The notes under the pieces: generated by a model
What the model was told of the DNA's origin: nothing
Databases searched by the model: none
What the model saw: the letters and a program-made list of their open reading frames with translations, nothing else
Shown: piece after piece, positions 1 through 13,140 of the stretch
Layout of the letters: each line of letters begins with the position of its first letter
How positions within the stretch are numbered: position 1 is the first letter of the stretch
Program-made: the position numbers and the translations under genes
Source of the DNA: Xestospongia bergquistia
Lineage: Eukaryota > Porifera > Demospongiae > Haplosclerida > Petrosiidae
Reading direction: 5' to 3'
Length of the DNA stretch: 64,000 nt
Assembly (NCBI GenBank): GCA_963965975.1
Contig: OZ014412.1
Location: 15,142,849-15,206,848, forward strand

Positions 1-478
1 ATAATAGATTCCATAGTAATCCAGTGGGATTAAGACTATTATAAAAAAGATTCTAAAGTTTAAATGACATTTTCTCAGTTACAAAACAATAATATAACAT
101 TACAACACAACAGAATAAATCATATGCAACTACATTAGCCAATTAAGTTACTATACCTATGTAGCTTGTAGTAAATGATATAGTTTAATATGTAACTCCT
201 ACACATAATGAAGTATACAATCTTAAATGTACTTCCCGGTATATTTTTTGCCTGGACAAGTTATAATTGAAGCATTCAACTCACTCACTTTTAATTTATA
301 ACTAACAATTCTACTAGAGCAGTGATGATATAATCCAATCTTACTCAAGGTGACTTTAATCTAGCTCATCTACATGAACTCTTCTACTTTTTATAAACCC
401 ATATCTTATACCATAGCTTATTTCTATACATGTATAATAGAAGTTATCTATATTTCACTAAAGCCTTCAAAGTCATAT
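1..478. repeat. Duplicated upstream flank of a NIDO gene
   Basis: No gene is seen. The block is nearly identical to about 10996-11480, so the whole stretch 1 to about 2400 is a second copy of 10996-13400. It begins inside the ~242-bp satellite ('aatagattccatagtaatcc'). It also carries a short relic of NIDO exon 3 near 315-375: 'tactcaaggtgactttaatc' matches the exon text that encodes the LTQCDFNP part. Confidence 0.75.
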
Positions 479-535
479 TAGTACACGCCTAGTTCATAAA
501 CGTCATTCGACGTCAAGACAGGCTATATAGCTGTA
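478..535 (+). promoter_or_regulatory. Conserved NIDO-gene promoter block
   Basis: A block beginning 'TTAGTACACGCCTAGTTCAT' is followed by an ACGTCA-ttcg-ACGTCA pair (500-515) and a TATA-like 'GGCTATATAG' (521-530), about 80 bases before the start codon. The same order recurs before three other copies (8443, 11479, 33018) while the surrounding sequence has drifted. The ACGTCA halves resemble CREB/ATF sites. That a CREB/ATF factor binds here is inference. Confidence 0.6.
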
Positions 536-609
536 AGACGTTCCTACGCAAAATAAAATTCTTAGATTTATCGAACCCTCTGTATTACTAAATTTTGCTG
601 TCAACTACT

Positions 610-2122
610 ATGCTTTGCGACTTTAGGTATGTATACTAATGTTAATAGTTAAAACTATAACGAACTAGCTCGTTTACTCTGATGTATCACGCGCTATTAT
701 ATTACCTATTAGAATAGAAGGTAATATCCATGTATATAATATAGTCCTTTATCTCATAATCAATAATTATTTAAAGCTTAATATTTCTAGTTCATATTAA
801 GACACTGAACACTTTCTTTCTTTACTACAGGAGTTGCTGTACTTGCTTTTATCTTGTGTTGATAATGCATACTGTCTTATCTGTGCCTGTGAATGATTTT
901 TATTGGTTTGGTGTAGAAAACGGAGACACAGCTAGAGGAACTAAATCTAATGCACTCTTACTCTTTTCGAAATTTTCAATTACAAATTTACGAAAACGTG
1001 AAAATGCTATTGCCACTTCCTTAAAAGTATGTTAATAATATTATGTTATGTATTAATTAATGTATTAATTCTTTTAGATTGATTTTCACATTAGCCTTCT
1101 TTTAGCAAACGGAGGAAATATTTTTACTGTAATTGCCCCTCTGGCAAAATTTCGTGGTTCAACACATTTTGGGGATGTCTTTTACAGGATAACAGACAAT
1201 ACTACTCTACTCAATAGAGCAAAGGAAGATATTAAGCAATCCAATCTTACTCAATGTGACTTTAATCCAAGTCATCTCATTATTGTTACATGGAAAAACT
1301 ATTTGTATGGATATTCAATAATGCCTGTAAGTATTAAAGAACTTATAATCTCTAAGTTTATTATTATGTTAATTATAGGGTAACACATACCAAGTCATAA
1401 TTACAACAGATGGAACTTCAACATTTGTTATTATCTTGTTTGGTGTAATAAACGACACGTTTCCAACTGAATATCAACAAATTCTTTTTATAAATCCTAA
1501 AAAAACTAGTCCTTTGTTTGAAAGTATAAATCTACCTTATGTTAATGATATTACACAAGCTCCTAATCTCATGCTTAATAGTAATGTTCCTGGAACATAT
1601 ATTGTTAAGTTAAGTGCAGATGGTAAGAAATAGTAAATACAATCTCTTATTGTGTTTTACTTGTTTATACAATCTTAAAAAATTGTAGTAGAATTGAATT
1701 ACAATCAATGACTCCATTTTTCTATTGTTTAGTTTCACAAATACGTAGATCACTGTAATAATTAATAGTAATTATTACCAAATTTGTGTAGATTGGATGA
1801 TTAGACATGACATTGATGTAATTCATGCGTTATCAATTTAAGTAACTTGTATGATTTCTTGCCTCAATATCTATTCATGTAAAGTATAAAATTGATTGGT
1901 GAATTAACTTATACAGTGAACATATTGATCACAAAAAATCATTTTTACATTTTTTAAAAAATTTTGTTTTCTTTATTATATTATATAGTACCTTGTTCTC
2001 AATCACCATCATGTCCAGTTAAAGGTACTCAAGAATGTACAAAAAATCTAGCAAAGCTAGCCTGTCAGAAAATGATCAATGACAATATTACTCCAATACC
2101 AAAAGCCTGTGACTTACTCTGA
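610..2122 (+). CDS. Secreted NIDO-domain protein, copy 1 (5 exons)
   Basis: Exons 610-626, 831-1026, 1078-1326, 1379-1622 and 1989-2122, all with GT-AG introns, give 279 residues. The start is a 17-base exon encoding MLCDFR; joined to exon 2 it gives a cysteine-rich hydrophobic signal peptide (about residues 1-25). The rest matches the nidogen NIDO fold: NDFYWFGVENGDT at the start, GDVFYRITDN, then LIIVTW, GNTYQVIITTD, and NVPGTYIVKLSADG at the end of exon 4. In nidogen and related matrix or adhesion proteins NIDO is an extracellular module; here it stands alone. Exon 5 adds a short tail with five cysteines (PCSQSPSCP, QEC, LAC, KACDLL) that I do not recognise. AATAAA follows the stop. It is nearly identical to the copy at 11626. 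Function is unknown; a secreted adhesion or recognition role is inference. Confidence 0.85.
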
Positions 2123-2770
2123 GAACACAATAAACAATACATAAATCATTAATGAATTTTATATTATTAGTTTTGTCCCTTTTTTATACTTATAATTACA
2201 ATTAATTGGTAAAGGTGTGTTATTTCTGTAGTTCATATAGTTGGAGTACTTACAATATTGTTATTATTGTTTCTATATGGAATGATTGCTTTTGATATAG
2301 AATTTTTTGAAAGATCATGTTATGCTATTTAAGTCAAATAAGTCCTTTGATATGGGGACAGAGTAGGCAGATGACTTAAATACATAGATATTAGCAATCT
2401 TTACAGTAAAATAAGTTATTTTTAAGTTTAGACATGTGCACTATGCAATTAGTGTACACTGAAGCATGACTAGTATTGTAACTTACTAGCTAGTACTTTA
2501 TGAGACACCTTCAAAGTATGCTTGTTATTTTGTATTTCATGTAATTTATATTTCTATATGGAATGATTTTTTTTGATATTAAATTTATAAAGACATGTAC
2601 TTTGTCTTACACAATTAAGTCAATTACAAATCCTTCATTGTGGGTAACGACATAAGAGAAAGTAATATATTATTATGATGACTTCTACATTTTTAATGTA
2701 TATTAACTCTTTCATCAATTCTTGAATGTAGATTATGTTTACTAGATAATCTAGACATTTACTGTCACAT
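2123..2770. other. NIDO copy 1 downstream flank
   Basis: A polyadenylation signal AATAAA lies just after the stop, near 2130. No further gene is seen. The sequence is paralogous to the 3' flanks of the other copies (13141-13400, 20591-21280, 34731-35390), for example the shared stretch 'tcaaataagtcctttgatat'. Confidence 0.6.
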
Positions 2771-3660
<890 letters not shown>

Positions 3661-3669
3661 TCATATATA

Positions 3670-3714
<45 letters not shown>

Positions 3715-3720
3715 ATAAGG
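3661..3720. repeat. Second (TA)n tract with GGGGCCTGG junction
   Basis: A TA-rich tract is followed by 'AATAATAAGGGGCCTGGTCA', the same junction sequence seen after the tract at 2771-2899. Confidence 0.8.
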
Positions 3721-3759
3721 GGCCTGGTCATAATTAATGCTTCTCAGTATAAACTCATA

Positions 3760-4720
3760 AAATTCTACATATCCTGGGCATTTATTTGAAGCAAGACTAA
3801 CTTGTAAAAATTCAGTTATGCTAACATTTCACTTCATGCATAAGGCATGACTGCTCTTTACCTGAACATCAATAGATTACTCACTATGTAATTGTTGGTA
3901 TGATAGTTTTGACAAAGCTACAAAGGATATAATGAGTCATTTGAATGAATAATAGATTCCATAGTAATCCTCTCATGGTACACTGGTTCTCATGCATCAG
4001 CAACAATGAAAGCATTTATTTGAAGCAAGACTAACTTGTAAAAATTCAGTTATGCTAACATTTCACTTCATTCATAAGGCATGACTGCTATTTACCTGAA
4101 CATCAATAGAGTTATAGATTACTCACTATGTAATTGTTGGTATGATAGTTTTGACAAAGCTACAAAGGATATAATGAATCATTTGAATGAATAATAGATT
4201 CCATAGTAATCCTCTCATGGTACACTGGTTCTCATGCATTAGCAACAATGAAAGCATTTATTTGAAGCAAGACTAAGTTGTAAAAATTCAGTTATGCTAA
4301 CATTTCACTTCATACATAAGGCATGACTGCTCTTTACCTGAACATCAATAGAGTTATAGATTACTCACTATGTAATTGTTGGTATGATAGTTTTGACTAA
4401 GCAAAAAGGGATGTAATGAGTCATTTGAATGAATAATAGATTCCATAGTAATCCTCCTATGGTACACTGGTTCTCATGTATTAACAACAATGAAATCATT
4501 GATTTGAATAACTTATAAAACTTCAGTTATTCTAACATTTCACTACATGCATAAGGCATGACTGCTCTTTACCTGAACATCAATAGAGTTATAATTGATT
4601 ACTCAATATAGATTACTCACTATGTAATCGTTGGTATTATAGTTTTGATAAAGCTACAAAGGATATAATGAGTCATTACAATGAATAATAGATTCCATAG
4701 TAATCCTCCCTTGTAAACTA
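3760..4720. repeat. ~242-bp tandem satellite, about 4 monomers
   Basis: The landmark 'aatagattccatagtaatcc' recurs at 3951, 4193, 4435 and 4687, giving spacings of 242, 242 and 252 bases. Each monomer also contains 'gcatttatttgaagcaagac', 'cataaggcatgactgctctt' and 'atgtaattgttggtatgata'. Monomers recur singly or in pairs near 10490-11015, 14215-14460, 21410-21680 and 35520-35830. No coding potential is seen. Confidence 0.9.
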
Positions 4721-5290
4721 AAAATTAGTGGTTTAAATGATATTTTATATTGACTATTTTTAAAAAGATTCTAAAGTTTATATGACATTTTCTCAGTTAC
4801 AAAACAATAATATAACATTTAATAACAACAGAAGAAATCAGAAAACAACATTATACTAAAAATAATTTTAAATTAGAGTTGTTTCATATTGATGTAAGCA
4901 AAAACATTAGGTAATGGACTATTGTTGTTTAGAGAATGACAATCTATTTGAGGCAAGTTGGTCTTGATAACATGTGTATGCTCAGATTGTATATTTAATT
5001 AAGTATATATAGGGGTTATGTATTAAACTAATACTAGCTATTTTGATATAGTAGCTATTAGTTAGTATTGTTACTTAACTTAATGTAACATAAACATGCC
5101 ATCTGCTATTGTATGGCTTTACCATAAAAGGATGTAGAGTTATGTACTATGACAACTATATTACTCTATATTACATATTATTAAATAATATACACAATTG
5201 CTCTATAGTACATAATTAATAATATAAAGTTTTCAAGAACTTGTTTTCAAGAACTCTAACCAGAAAAAATCAATATAAAAGCTTAATAAA
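4721..5290. repeat. Dispersed intergenic block
   Basis: No gene is seen. The block from 'ttctaaagtttaaatgacat' through 'ggatgtagagttatgtacta' also occurs at about 14460-14830, 21720-22140 and 36110-36390, so it belongs to the amplified segment. Confidence 0.6.
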
Positions 5291-5305
5291 TATGTATACA
5301 CTTAT

Positions 5306-5610
5306 CTTCTAAGTTAATTTTTCCATCCCCATTACTATTAACTTTTGCTAGCATAGTGACTGCTTTTTTCCTAGTTATATAAGTAAATCCAAAATTATGA
5401 AAAATCTGAAGAAATTCATCGGCATCAATAAATCCATCACCATTTTTGTCCTGTGTCTACAAAAGAAAATGAATAAAGAACATTGCTTTATAATAATTAT
5501 TGTAAGGTATTGACATTACTTGAAATGACTCTATCAGTTCACTACGTTTTGTCTCAGTGTCCTTATTTTTAGGTGATCAGTATGTGCAAAACTCATCAAA
5601 GTCAATAGTA
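5306..5610 (-). pseudogene. EF-hand gene relic (exon 3 plus part of exon 2)
   Basis: On the minus strand, 5456-5306 is a full-length exon 3 with two EF loops (DKNGDGFIDADE and NSNGDGKINLE). The first residue of the second loop is Asn instead of Asp. The donor that should follow reads GAAG-ATAAGT, not GT. Part of exon 2 (5610-5520) remains, ending inside the second EF loop after DFDEFCTY; the first EF hand is absent. It is a truncated duplicate of the gene at 25108-25710. I see no way for it to make a full protein. Confidence 0.75.
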
Positions 5611-6470
5611 TACACACCTCATGACATATAGATTCACCAGTAAAGTATGCTATATCATATAGATGCACACTGTGTACTTACTAGAAACATTACATCCTTA
5701 TAGTTAAGAACTTAAGATACTGTAATTGATTTTTAAACTAATGGGTGTATCAATAAAGTGACTAGAGATGTGTATATGAATTTCATTCCTGCTTATACTA
5801 CACTGTTTTAATATAGTGAGACAATGTGATACAGGAATTTATTAGGATATATGGAGGATATCAACCAAACCCTCATTGTCCAGCTAAATGTCAGGCAATG
5901 TGTCAACTAGAAAACATCATTATCAATTTATCAACAATGTCTGTTGGACTTACCTGAATATATGTTTTGCACTTTTCATGTTTTATGTCTTGCGCATAAT
6001 TTTCTCTTTTGTGTGTCTGTCATCAACATAGAATGTGCAAACATCGAAAAAGAGAAGACACAAAAGTTGTAAGAAAAATACTAATTCAAAAACTTTAGTT
6101 CAACAAGACATATGACACTAATCGTGAGTAAATTGAAGGTGTAGCTAAGTCCATCAGAGGCTACTTCATTGATCTACAATAACAGTTTATATGTACATGT
6201 AACAATTCCCTATTAATAGCATTCTTTTGTGACTCATATTATGTACATTTATTTAAGATTTACTTTTATAAGCACTATTATTGAGTTGACTAATGTTTCT
6301 TTTAATATCAAAATTAAACATGACTAATGATATCTTTTTTTAAGTTACTATAAAAGTCCTAATAAGTATAGATCATTATATTGATATAGTATAAAGTTTT
6401 CAAGAACTCGTTTTCAAGAGCTCTAAGCATAAAAAATAAATATAAAAGCTTTGTATACACTCACCCTTCT
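5611..6470. other. Inverted 3' flank of the EF-hand duplicon
   Basis: No gene is seen. Stretches such as 'ctaaatgtcaggcaatgtgt' are the reverse complement of sequence at about 25920-26270, the 3' flank of the plus-strand EF-hand gene. This shows that the 5-7 kb block is an inverted copy of the 24.6-26.3 kb block. Confidence 0.6.
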
Positions 6471-6475
6471 AAGTT

Positions 6476-7069
6476 AATTTTTCCATCTCCATCACTATCA
6501 ACTTTTGCTAGCATAGAGACTGCCCTTTCCCTAGTTACATAAGTAAATCCTCTATTATGAAGCACCTGGAGAAATTCATCAACATCAATAAATCCATCAT
6601 CATTTTTGTCACTTCTCTAAAAGAAAATGAATTAAGAACATTGTATGAATATTATAAGGTATTGACATTACTTGAAATGACTCTATCAGTTCACTTCGTT
6701 TTGTCTCAGCGTCCTTATTTTTAGGTGACCAGTATGTGCAAAACTCATCAAAGTCAATAGTATCACTGCTGTTGGTATCCATATACCCAATAATGTTAGC
6801 AATTTCTGTATCACTAAGTGGCCACCCCCTTTCAGCATATTTTGTCCTCAATTCTTCTGCTGTTATCTCTTCGTTTTTGTCTTTATCATACATATCAAAT
6901 AGCTCTCTAAGAAGCAATTTTTTACAATTTTTCAACATCTGAATGTTTTGCTGCCTGTATTAAAGTGATAAAGGTCATTTTAATATCAATTTACATGGAC
7001 TCATCCATGAATATATAATAAGAAAGTGTCATTTTTCCAAAGCTTTCAATATTATTATAAACTCACCAT
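6476..7069 (-). pseudogene. EF-hand protein gene, copy with frame disruption
   Basis: Same three-exon layout as 25108-25710: ATG-only exon at 7069-7067, exon 2 at 6954-6672, exon 3 at 6616-6476. Four EF loops are recognisable: DKDKNEEITAEE, DTNSSDTIDFDE, DKNDDGFIDVDE, DSDGDGKINLE. Exon 2 carries a 10-base duplication (the 'gaaaaattgtaaaaaattgc' region) that puts a stop after about ten codons. Exon 3 ends in GAAGGGTGAGT, one G longer than its paralogues, so the donor is out of phase. An internal Met (MLKNCKKLLL) could still open exon 2. It is probably a pseudogene; a shortened protein cannot be excluded. Confidence 0.7.
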
Positions 7070-7640
7070 TTTGTCTTATTAATTCACTTCAAAATTACCT
7101 TCAGTAGACTCTATTTTACAACAATTGCAATGACTGTAGCTCTACACTTTATTATATTACAGAAGCTGTTGAGGTGTCAATCATAGGAAACTGGTCGCCA
7201 AAAATATATGATTACATATTGCTATGTTGTGTACATATAGTAATAGTAACATTTACAATATATACAACTTATAAGTATTTTCATGTACATCTATAGATAC
7301 AGTTGTACAATAATACACATAGACTATTACTATTTCCTAAAGCATGCATCACCTGACTTACATGTACCTTGATGTAGTTATATCATTGATGTATATAGGA
7401 AATGTATACCTGCTGCAATTTTACTTTGTGAGCTGAGATTCTAATAAGTAAATTATTGAAGAAGTAAACATAAATGTCATTTAAGTGTAAAGTTAACTGA
7501 TTAAACAAGTTCTATATATAATTATTTGTAAATTGCTAACCATAATGGTAATCAAACATACCTTATGCTAAATATACTTTTAAAATGTTTTATTGCTAAA
7601 TCATTTATTTACACTAACTCTAAATTGATGAGGAATTATA
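7070..7640. other. EF-hand gene upstream flank (inverted copy)
   Basis: No gene is seen. The stretch is the reverse complement of about 24600-25107, including the leader just before the start codon (matching 'tgtctactgaaggtcatttt'). Confidence 0.6.
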
Positions 7641-8045
7641 AAATGAAGTGATAAATATTGTTGCATCCAATCCTTGTGTCTGACAGATGGAACAAAATAG
7701 GAATCAACCTGATCACATTGCCCCTGAGCAGGAATGGTAACAAGTATTGCATTACCCTCACTGAATATTTCTCAAAGTGGGTTGAAGCAGCACCAATTCC
7801 AACAAAGGAGGCTAAGCATGTAGCAATTAATGATCCTTTGACATGGTTGTCCTCTAGAGATAGTGTCTGACCAGGGTAGAGAATTTTGCAATCACCTTGT
7901 AGATTTGCTTGAAGAACTTACTGGATTCAAACACAAAATGACAAGTGCATACCATCCTCAATCCAATGGCCTTGATGAGCGTTTCAATCAAACACTTAAA
8001 GCCCAGCTTGACTGTCTGGAGGACCAGCAAATGAACCTTTTCCTT
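7640..8045 (+). mobile_element. Ty3/Gypsy-like LTR element fossil, integrase core fragment
   Basis: Translated pieces show integrase-core (rve) signatures: a DRWNKIGIN-like opening, YCITLTEYFSKWVEA, then SDQGREF and SAYHPQSNGLDERFNQTLK. These are typical of Ty3/Gypsy integrases, where the catalytic acidic residues sit in such motifs. Only a short internal part of pol is present. No LTRs, gag, reverse transcriptase or RNase H were seen next to it. It is broken and reads as an old fragment. Confidence 0.8.
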
Positions 8046-8442
8046 TAAAAGTAAGGAAGTATACCAAGATAATAAAATGTGAGGAAAAGGTATAATTTTT
8101 TTGCCACTGCAGACTATTAGAAAAGGCATTAATTACAAGAGAAGGATTGTTTTTCCCAGATTTGTTACTGAAGGATATGATTCTATGACAGTATATTACT
8201 AATACGTAGATACTAAATATTTTATATCTTTATAAAATACTTATATTGTTTGTTTATCTTTACCTTTTCTTTTTTTGGCAGACTTGCTCTACCTTTTAAC
8301 TTACATGAGGTCCTTAAAATCTTTTTAAAAGTTGACAGAGAGTTCTCTTGATGTTCTAATTTATCCTTTTTTTTATTTTAACGATATTTTTATGTTAAAA
8401 ACCTTCGAGTTATACAAGCTATGTAAATCTCATTATAGCCAT
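8046..8442. other. Intergenic, dispersed repeat
   Basis: No gene is seen. About 8260-8410 resembles 23525-23690 ('cttaaaatctttttaaaagt' against 'cttaaaatattttaaaaagc'), so it is another dispersed, diverged repeat. Confidence 0.5.
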
Positions 8443-8500
8443 TAGTACACGCCTAGTTCATTAAACGTCATATGACGTCAAATCTGGGTTATATAACTAT
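8443..8500 (+). promoter_or_regulatory. NIDO copy 2 promoter block
   Basis: The block 'TAGTACACGCCTAGTTCATT' is followed by ACGTCATATGACGTCA (8465-8480), whose inner 14 bases are a perfect palindrome with two CRE-like halves, and a TATA-like GTTATATAAC at 8489-8498. Confidence 0.6.
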
Positions 8501-8590
8501 AACGCTGTAAGTGATGATAAATCAAGACGCTCATCCAATTCTTAGATTTATCGAACGCCCTGTATTACTAAATTTTTACTGTCAACTACT

Positions 8591-9996
8591 ATGGTTTGCG
8601 ACTTTAGGTATGTATACTAATGTTAATAGCTAAAATTATAATGAACTATCGCGTTTACTCTGAATGTATCACGCGCTATTATATTACGTATTAGAATAGA
8701 AGGTAATATCCTTGTATATAATATAGTCCTTTATCTCATAATCAATAATTATTTAAAGCTTAATATTTCTAGTTGATATTAAGGCACTGAATACTTTCTT
8801 TTCTTACTACAGGAGTTGCTGTACTTGCTTTTATCTTGTATTGATGATATATACTGTCTTATCAGTGTCTGTGAATGATTTTTATTGGTTTGGTGTAGAA
8901 AATGGAGACACAGCTAGAGGAAATGAATCTTTTGTATGCTTATTCTTTTCAGATTTTTCAATTGCAAAATTACTAGAAAATGAAAATGCTACTGCCACTT
9001 CCATAGGAGTATGATAATAATATTATGTTATGTATTTATTTTATTAATATATTAATTCTTATAGATTTGTTTTGATATTGGTGTCTTTTTAGTAAATGAA
9101 GGAAATTTTTTTACTGTAATTGCTCCTCTGGCAAAATTTATTGGTTCAGCACATTCAGGGGATGTCTTTTACAGGATAACAGACAATACTACACTATACT
9201 TGACATAGCAAAGGAAGATATTAAACAATCCAATCTTACTCAATGTGACTTTAATCCAAGTCATCTCATTATTTTTACATGGGAAAACTATTTTTTGGGA
9301 TCTTCATTAATGACAGTAAGTGTTACTTATAACAGATTATAATCTTAGTTATTTAATATTAATTATAGGGTAACACATACCAAGTCATAATTACAACAGA
9401 TAAAACTTCAACTTTTGCTATTATCTTGTTTGGTGTAATAAACAACACATTTCCAAATGAATATGAACATATTAAATTTGTAAATCATAAAACTAATACT
9501 ATGCTTGAAAGTATAGATCTACCTTATGTTAATGATACTACACAAGCTCCTAATATCATGTTTAATAGTAATGTTCCTGGAACATATATTGTCAAGTTAA
9601 GTGCAGATGGTAAGAAATAGTAAATACAATATCTTATTGTGGTTACGTTTTTATATATACTATCTCAATAATTGTAGAACCATTGTATTACAATCAATTA
9701 TGTCCATTATTTTATTCTTTATCTTCACAAAAACTGGCAGACATTTTTAAGCATCATTGTTCATTTATATGACTTTCTAAGCTCATGTTGCGTAAAATGA
9801 ATGACATTGAATAACAAATGTTACTTTTACATTTATAAAAATTTCTTTATCATATTATATAGTACCTTGTTCTCAATCACCATCATGTCCACTTAAAGGT
9901 ACACAAGAATGTAAACAAAATATAGCAAGACTAGCCTGTCAGCAAATGATCAAAGACCGCATCAATCCAATACCAAAAGCCTGTGGCTCACTCTGA
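8591..9996 (+). pseudogene. NIDO-domain gene, copy 2 (frameshifted)
   Basis: All five exons and splice sites of the family are present: 8591-8607, 8813-9008, 9065-9315, 9369-9609, 9863-9996. Signal peptide, NIDO start (NDFYWFGVENGDT) and cysteine-rich tail are preserved. Exon 3 is 251 bases instead of 249. Relative to the copy at 33148, a 2-base insertion near 9196 ('acactatacttgac' against 'acactacttgat') shifts the frame and gives TAG a few codons later, before the second half of the NIDO domain. Everything after the insertion is otherwise in good condition, so the break is recent or a sequencing error. Confidence 0.8.
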
Positions 9997-10307
9997 GGAT
10001 ACAATAAATAATACATTAATGACTTTTATATTATTAGTTTCATTCTTTTAGTATAATTACATAATAATTACATAATTAATTGCTACAGGTGTGTTATTAA
10101 TATATTTTTAATATAGCTGGAGTACATACAATGTTGTTATTGGTTGTATGGAATGATTGTTTTTGATATAAAATTTGTAAAAGATGCATGTTATGTTATT
10201 TAAGTCAAATAAGTCCTCTGATGAGGGGACAGAGTACATATAGATGAGTTAAATACATTACATACTTTAACATTTGTCCACATACAAATACAGATTTATT
10301 TTTACGT

Positions 10308-10345
<38 letters not shown>

Positions 10346-10480
10346 TATATATATATATAATATGTATATATAAGGGGCCTGGTTACAATTAATGCTTCTC
10401 AGTATAAAGTTCATAAAATAACTATAAAAGTCATAAAGTTCTACATATCCTAGTCATATATATATATCATTCTTTTACAA
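9997..10480. repeat. NIDO 3' flank with (CA)n/(TA)n tract
   Basis: A polyadenylation signal AATAAA lies just after the stop of copy 2. A compound CA then TA microsatellite at about 10311-10365 leads into the recurrent 'TAAGGGGCCTGGTTACAATT' junction. No gene is seen. Confidence 0.7.
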
Positions 10481-10489
10481 TACAACTTT

Positions 10490-11015
10490 ACTCTTGTTCC
10501 ATGGTACACTGGTTCTCATGGATTAAAAAACAAAGAATGCATTTATTTGAAACAAGACTAACTTATAAAAATTCAGTTATGCTAACATTTCAGTTCATGC
10601 TTATTAAGGCACAACTGCTCTTTATCTGAACATCAATAGAGTTATAATTGACTACTCAATATACGCACTATGTAATTGTTGGTATGATAGTTTTGACAAA
10701 GCAAAAAAGGATATAACGAGTCATTTCAATGAATAATAGATTCCATAGTAATCCACCCATGGTACACTGGTTTTAATGTAATAACAACAAAGAAAGCATT
10801 TATTTGAAGCAAGACTAACTTGTAAAAAAAATTCAGTTATGCTAACATTTCACTTCATGCTTAAGGCATGACTGCTCCTTACCTGAACATCAATGAGAGT
10901 TATATTGACTACTCAATATAGATTATTCATTATGTAATCGTTGGTATGATAGTTTTGATAAAGCTACAAAGGATATAATGAGTCATTTCAATGAATAATA
11001 GATTCCATAGTAATC
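10490..11015. repeat. Two monomers of the ~242-bp satellite
   Basis: The landmark 'aatagattccatagtaatcc' occurs near 10734 and 10999, about 265 bases apart. The flanking monomer text is the same as in 3760-4720. Confidence 0.85.
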
Positions 11016-11478
11016 CAGTGGGATTAAGACTATTATAAAAAAGATTCTAAAGTTTAAATGACATTTTCTCAGTTACAAAACAATAATATAACATTTAATA
11101 ACAACAGAAGAAATCATATGCAACTACACTAGCCAATTAAGTTACTATACCTATGTAGCTTGTAGTAAATGATATAGTTTAATATGTAACTCCTACACAT
11201 AATGAAGTATACAATCTTAAATGTACTTCCCGGTATATTCTTTGCCTGGACATAATTAAAATTATAATCGAAGCATTCAACTCACTCACTTTTAATTTAT
11301 AACTAACAATTTTACTAGAGTAGTGATGATATAATCCAATCTTACTCAAGGTGACTTTAATCTAGCTCATCTACATGAACTCTTCTACTTTTTATAAACC
11401 CATATCTTAAAACATAGCTTATTTCTATACATGTATAATAGAAGCTATCTATATCTCACTAAAGAGTTCAAAGTCATA
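11016..11478. repeat. Duplicate of the window's first 480 bases
   Basis: No gene is seen. The stretch is nearly identical to the upstream flank of copy 1, including the exon-3 relic ('tactcaaggtgactttaatc' near 11343). Confidence 0.75.
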
Positions 11479-11536
11479 TTAGTACACGCCTAGTTCATAA
11501 ACGTCATTCGACGTCAAGGCAGGCTATATAACTGTA
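11479..11536 (+). promoter_or_regulatory. NIDO copy 3 promoter block
   Basis: It has the same TAGTACACGCCTAG, ACGTCATTCGACGTCA, CTATATAAC order as upstream of copy 1, about 95-145 bases before the start codon. Confidence 0.6.
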
Positions 11537-11625
11537 AGTAATGACAAATAAAGACGTTCCTACGCAAAATAAAATTCTTAGATTTATCGAACCCTCTGTA
11601 TTACTAAATTTTGCTGTCAACTACT

Positions 11626-13140
11626 ATGCTTTGCAACTTTAGGTATGTATAATAATGATAATAGTTAAAACTATAACGAACTATCGCGTTTACTCTGAAT
11701 GTATAACGCGCTATTATATTAACTATTAGAATAGAAGGTAATATCCATGTATATAATATAGTCCTTTATCTCATAATCAATAATTATTTAAAGCTTAATA
11801 TTTCTAATTCATATTAAGGCACTGAAAACTTTCTTTCTTTACTACAGGAGTTGCTGTACTTGCTTTTATCTTGTGTTGATATTGCATACTGTCTTATCTG
11901 TGCCTGTGAATGATTTTTATTGGTTTGGTGTAGAAAACGGAGACACAGCTAGAGGAACTAAATCTAATGCACTCTTACTCTTTTCGAAATTTTCAATTAC
12001 AAATTTACGAAAACGTGAAAATGCTATTGCCACTTCCATAAAAGTATGTTAATAATATTATGTTATGTATTAATTAATGTATTAATTCTTATAGATTGAT
12101 TTTCACATTAGCCTCATTTTAAGAAATAAGGGAAATTCTATTACTGTAATTGCTCCTCTGACATATTTTTATGGTTCAACACATTTTGGGGATGTCTTTT
12201 ACAGGATAACAGACAATACTACTCTACTCAATAGAGCAAAGGAAGATATTAAGCAATCCAATCTTACTCAATGTGACTTTAATCCAAGTCATCTCATTAT
12301 TGTTACATGGAAAAACTATTTGTTTGGATATTCAATAATGCCTGTAAGTATTAAAGAACTTATAATCTCTAAGTTTATTATTATGTTAATTATAGGGTAA
12401 CACATACCAAGTCATAATTACAACAGATGAAACTTCAACATTTGTTATTTTCTTGTTTGGTGTAATAAACTACACGTTTCCAAATGAATATCAACAAATT
12501 CTTTTTGTAAATCATGAAAAAACTAATCCTGTGCTTGAAAGTATAAATCTACCTTATATTAATGATATTAGACTAGCTCCTAATCTCATGCTTAATAGTA
12601 ATGTTCCTGGAACATATATTGTCAAGTTAAGTGCAGATGGTAAGAAATAGTAAATACAATCTCTTATTGTGTTTTACTTGTTTATACAATCTTAACAATT
12701 GTAGTAGAATTGAATTACAATCAATGACTCCATTTTTCTATTGTTTAGATTCACAAATACATACATCACTGTAATAATTAATAAGTAATTATTACCAAAT
12801 TTGTGTAGATTGGATGATTAGACATGATATTGATGTAATTCATGTGTTATCAATTTAAGTAACTTGTATGAGTTCTTGCCTCAATATCTATTCATGTAAA
12901 GTATAAAATTGATTGGTGAATTAACTTATACAGTGAACATATTGATCATTAGAAAATCATTTTTACATTTTTTTAAAAATTTTGTTTTCTTTATTATATT
13001 ATATAGTACCTTGTTCTCAATCACCATCATGTCCAGTTAAAGGTACTCAAGAATGTACAAAAAATCTAGCAAGACTAGCCTGTCAGAAAATGATCAATGA
13101 CAATATTAATCCAACACCAAAAGCCTGTGACTTACTCTGA
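11626..13140 (+). CDS. Secreted NIDO-domain protein, copy 3 (5 exons)
   Basis: Exons 11626-11642, 11848-12043, 12095-12343, 12396-12639 and 13007-13140 give 279 residues with no break. The first exon encodes MLCNFR; the signal peptide continues in exon 2 (SCCTCFYLVLILHTVLSVPV). NIDO landmarks are intact: NDFYWFGVENGDT, GDVFYRITDN, LIIVTWKNY, GNTYQVIITTD, NVPGTYIVKLSADG. The five-cysteine tail ends PTPKACDLL. It is the closest relative of copy 1. Differences cluster in the middle of exon 3 (RNKGNSITVIAPLTYFYG against ANGGNIFTVIAPLAKFRG) and exon 4, so the predicted surface loops vary more than the core. Function is unknown. Confidence 0.85.

Noticed and set aside
3760-4720. CRISPR-like array
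   Set aside because: The units are contiguous ~242-base monomers with no unique spacers; it is an ordinary satellite in a eukaryotic genome.
7854-8129. Minus-strand frame across the integrase fossil
   Set aside because: Antisense shadow of the Ty3/Gypsy fragment.
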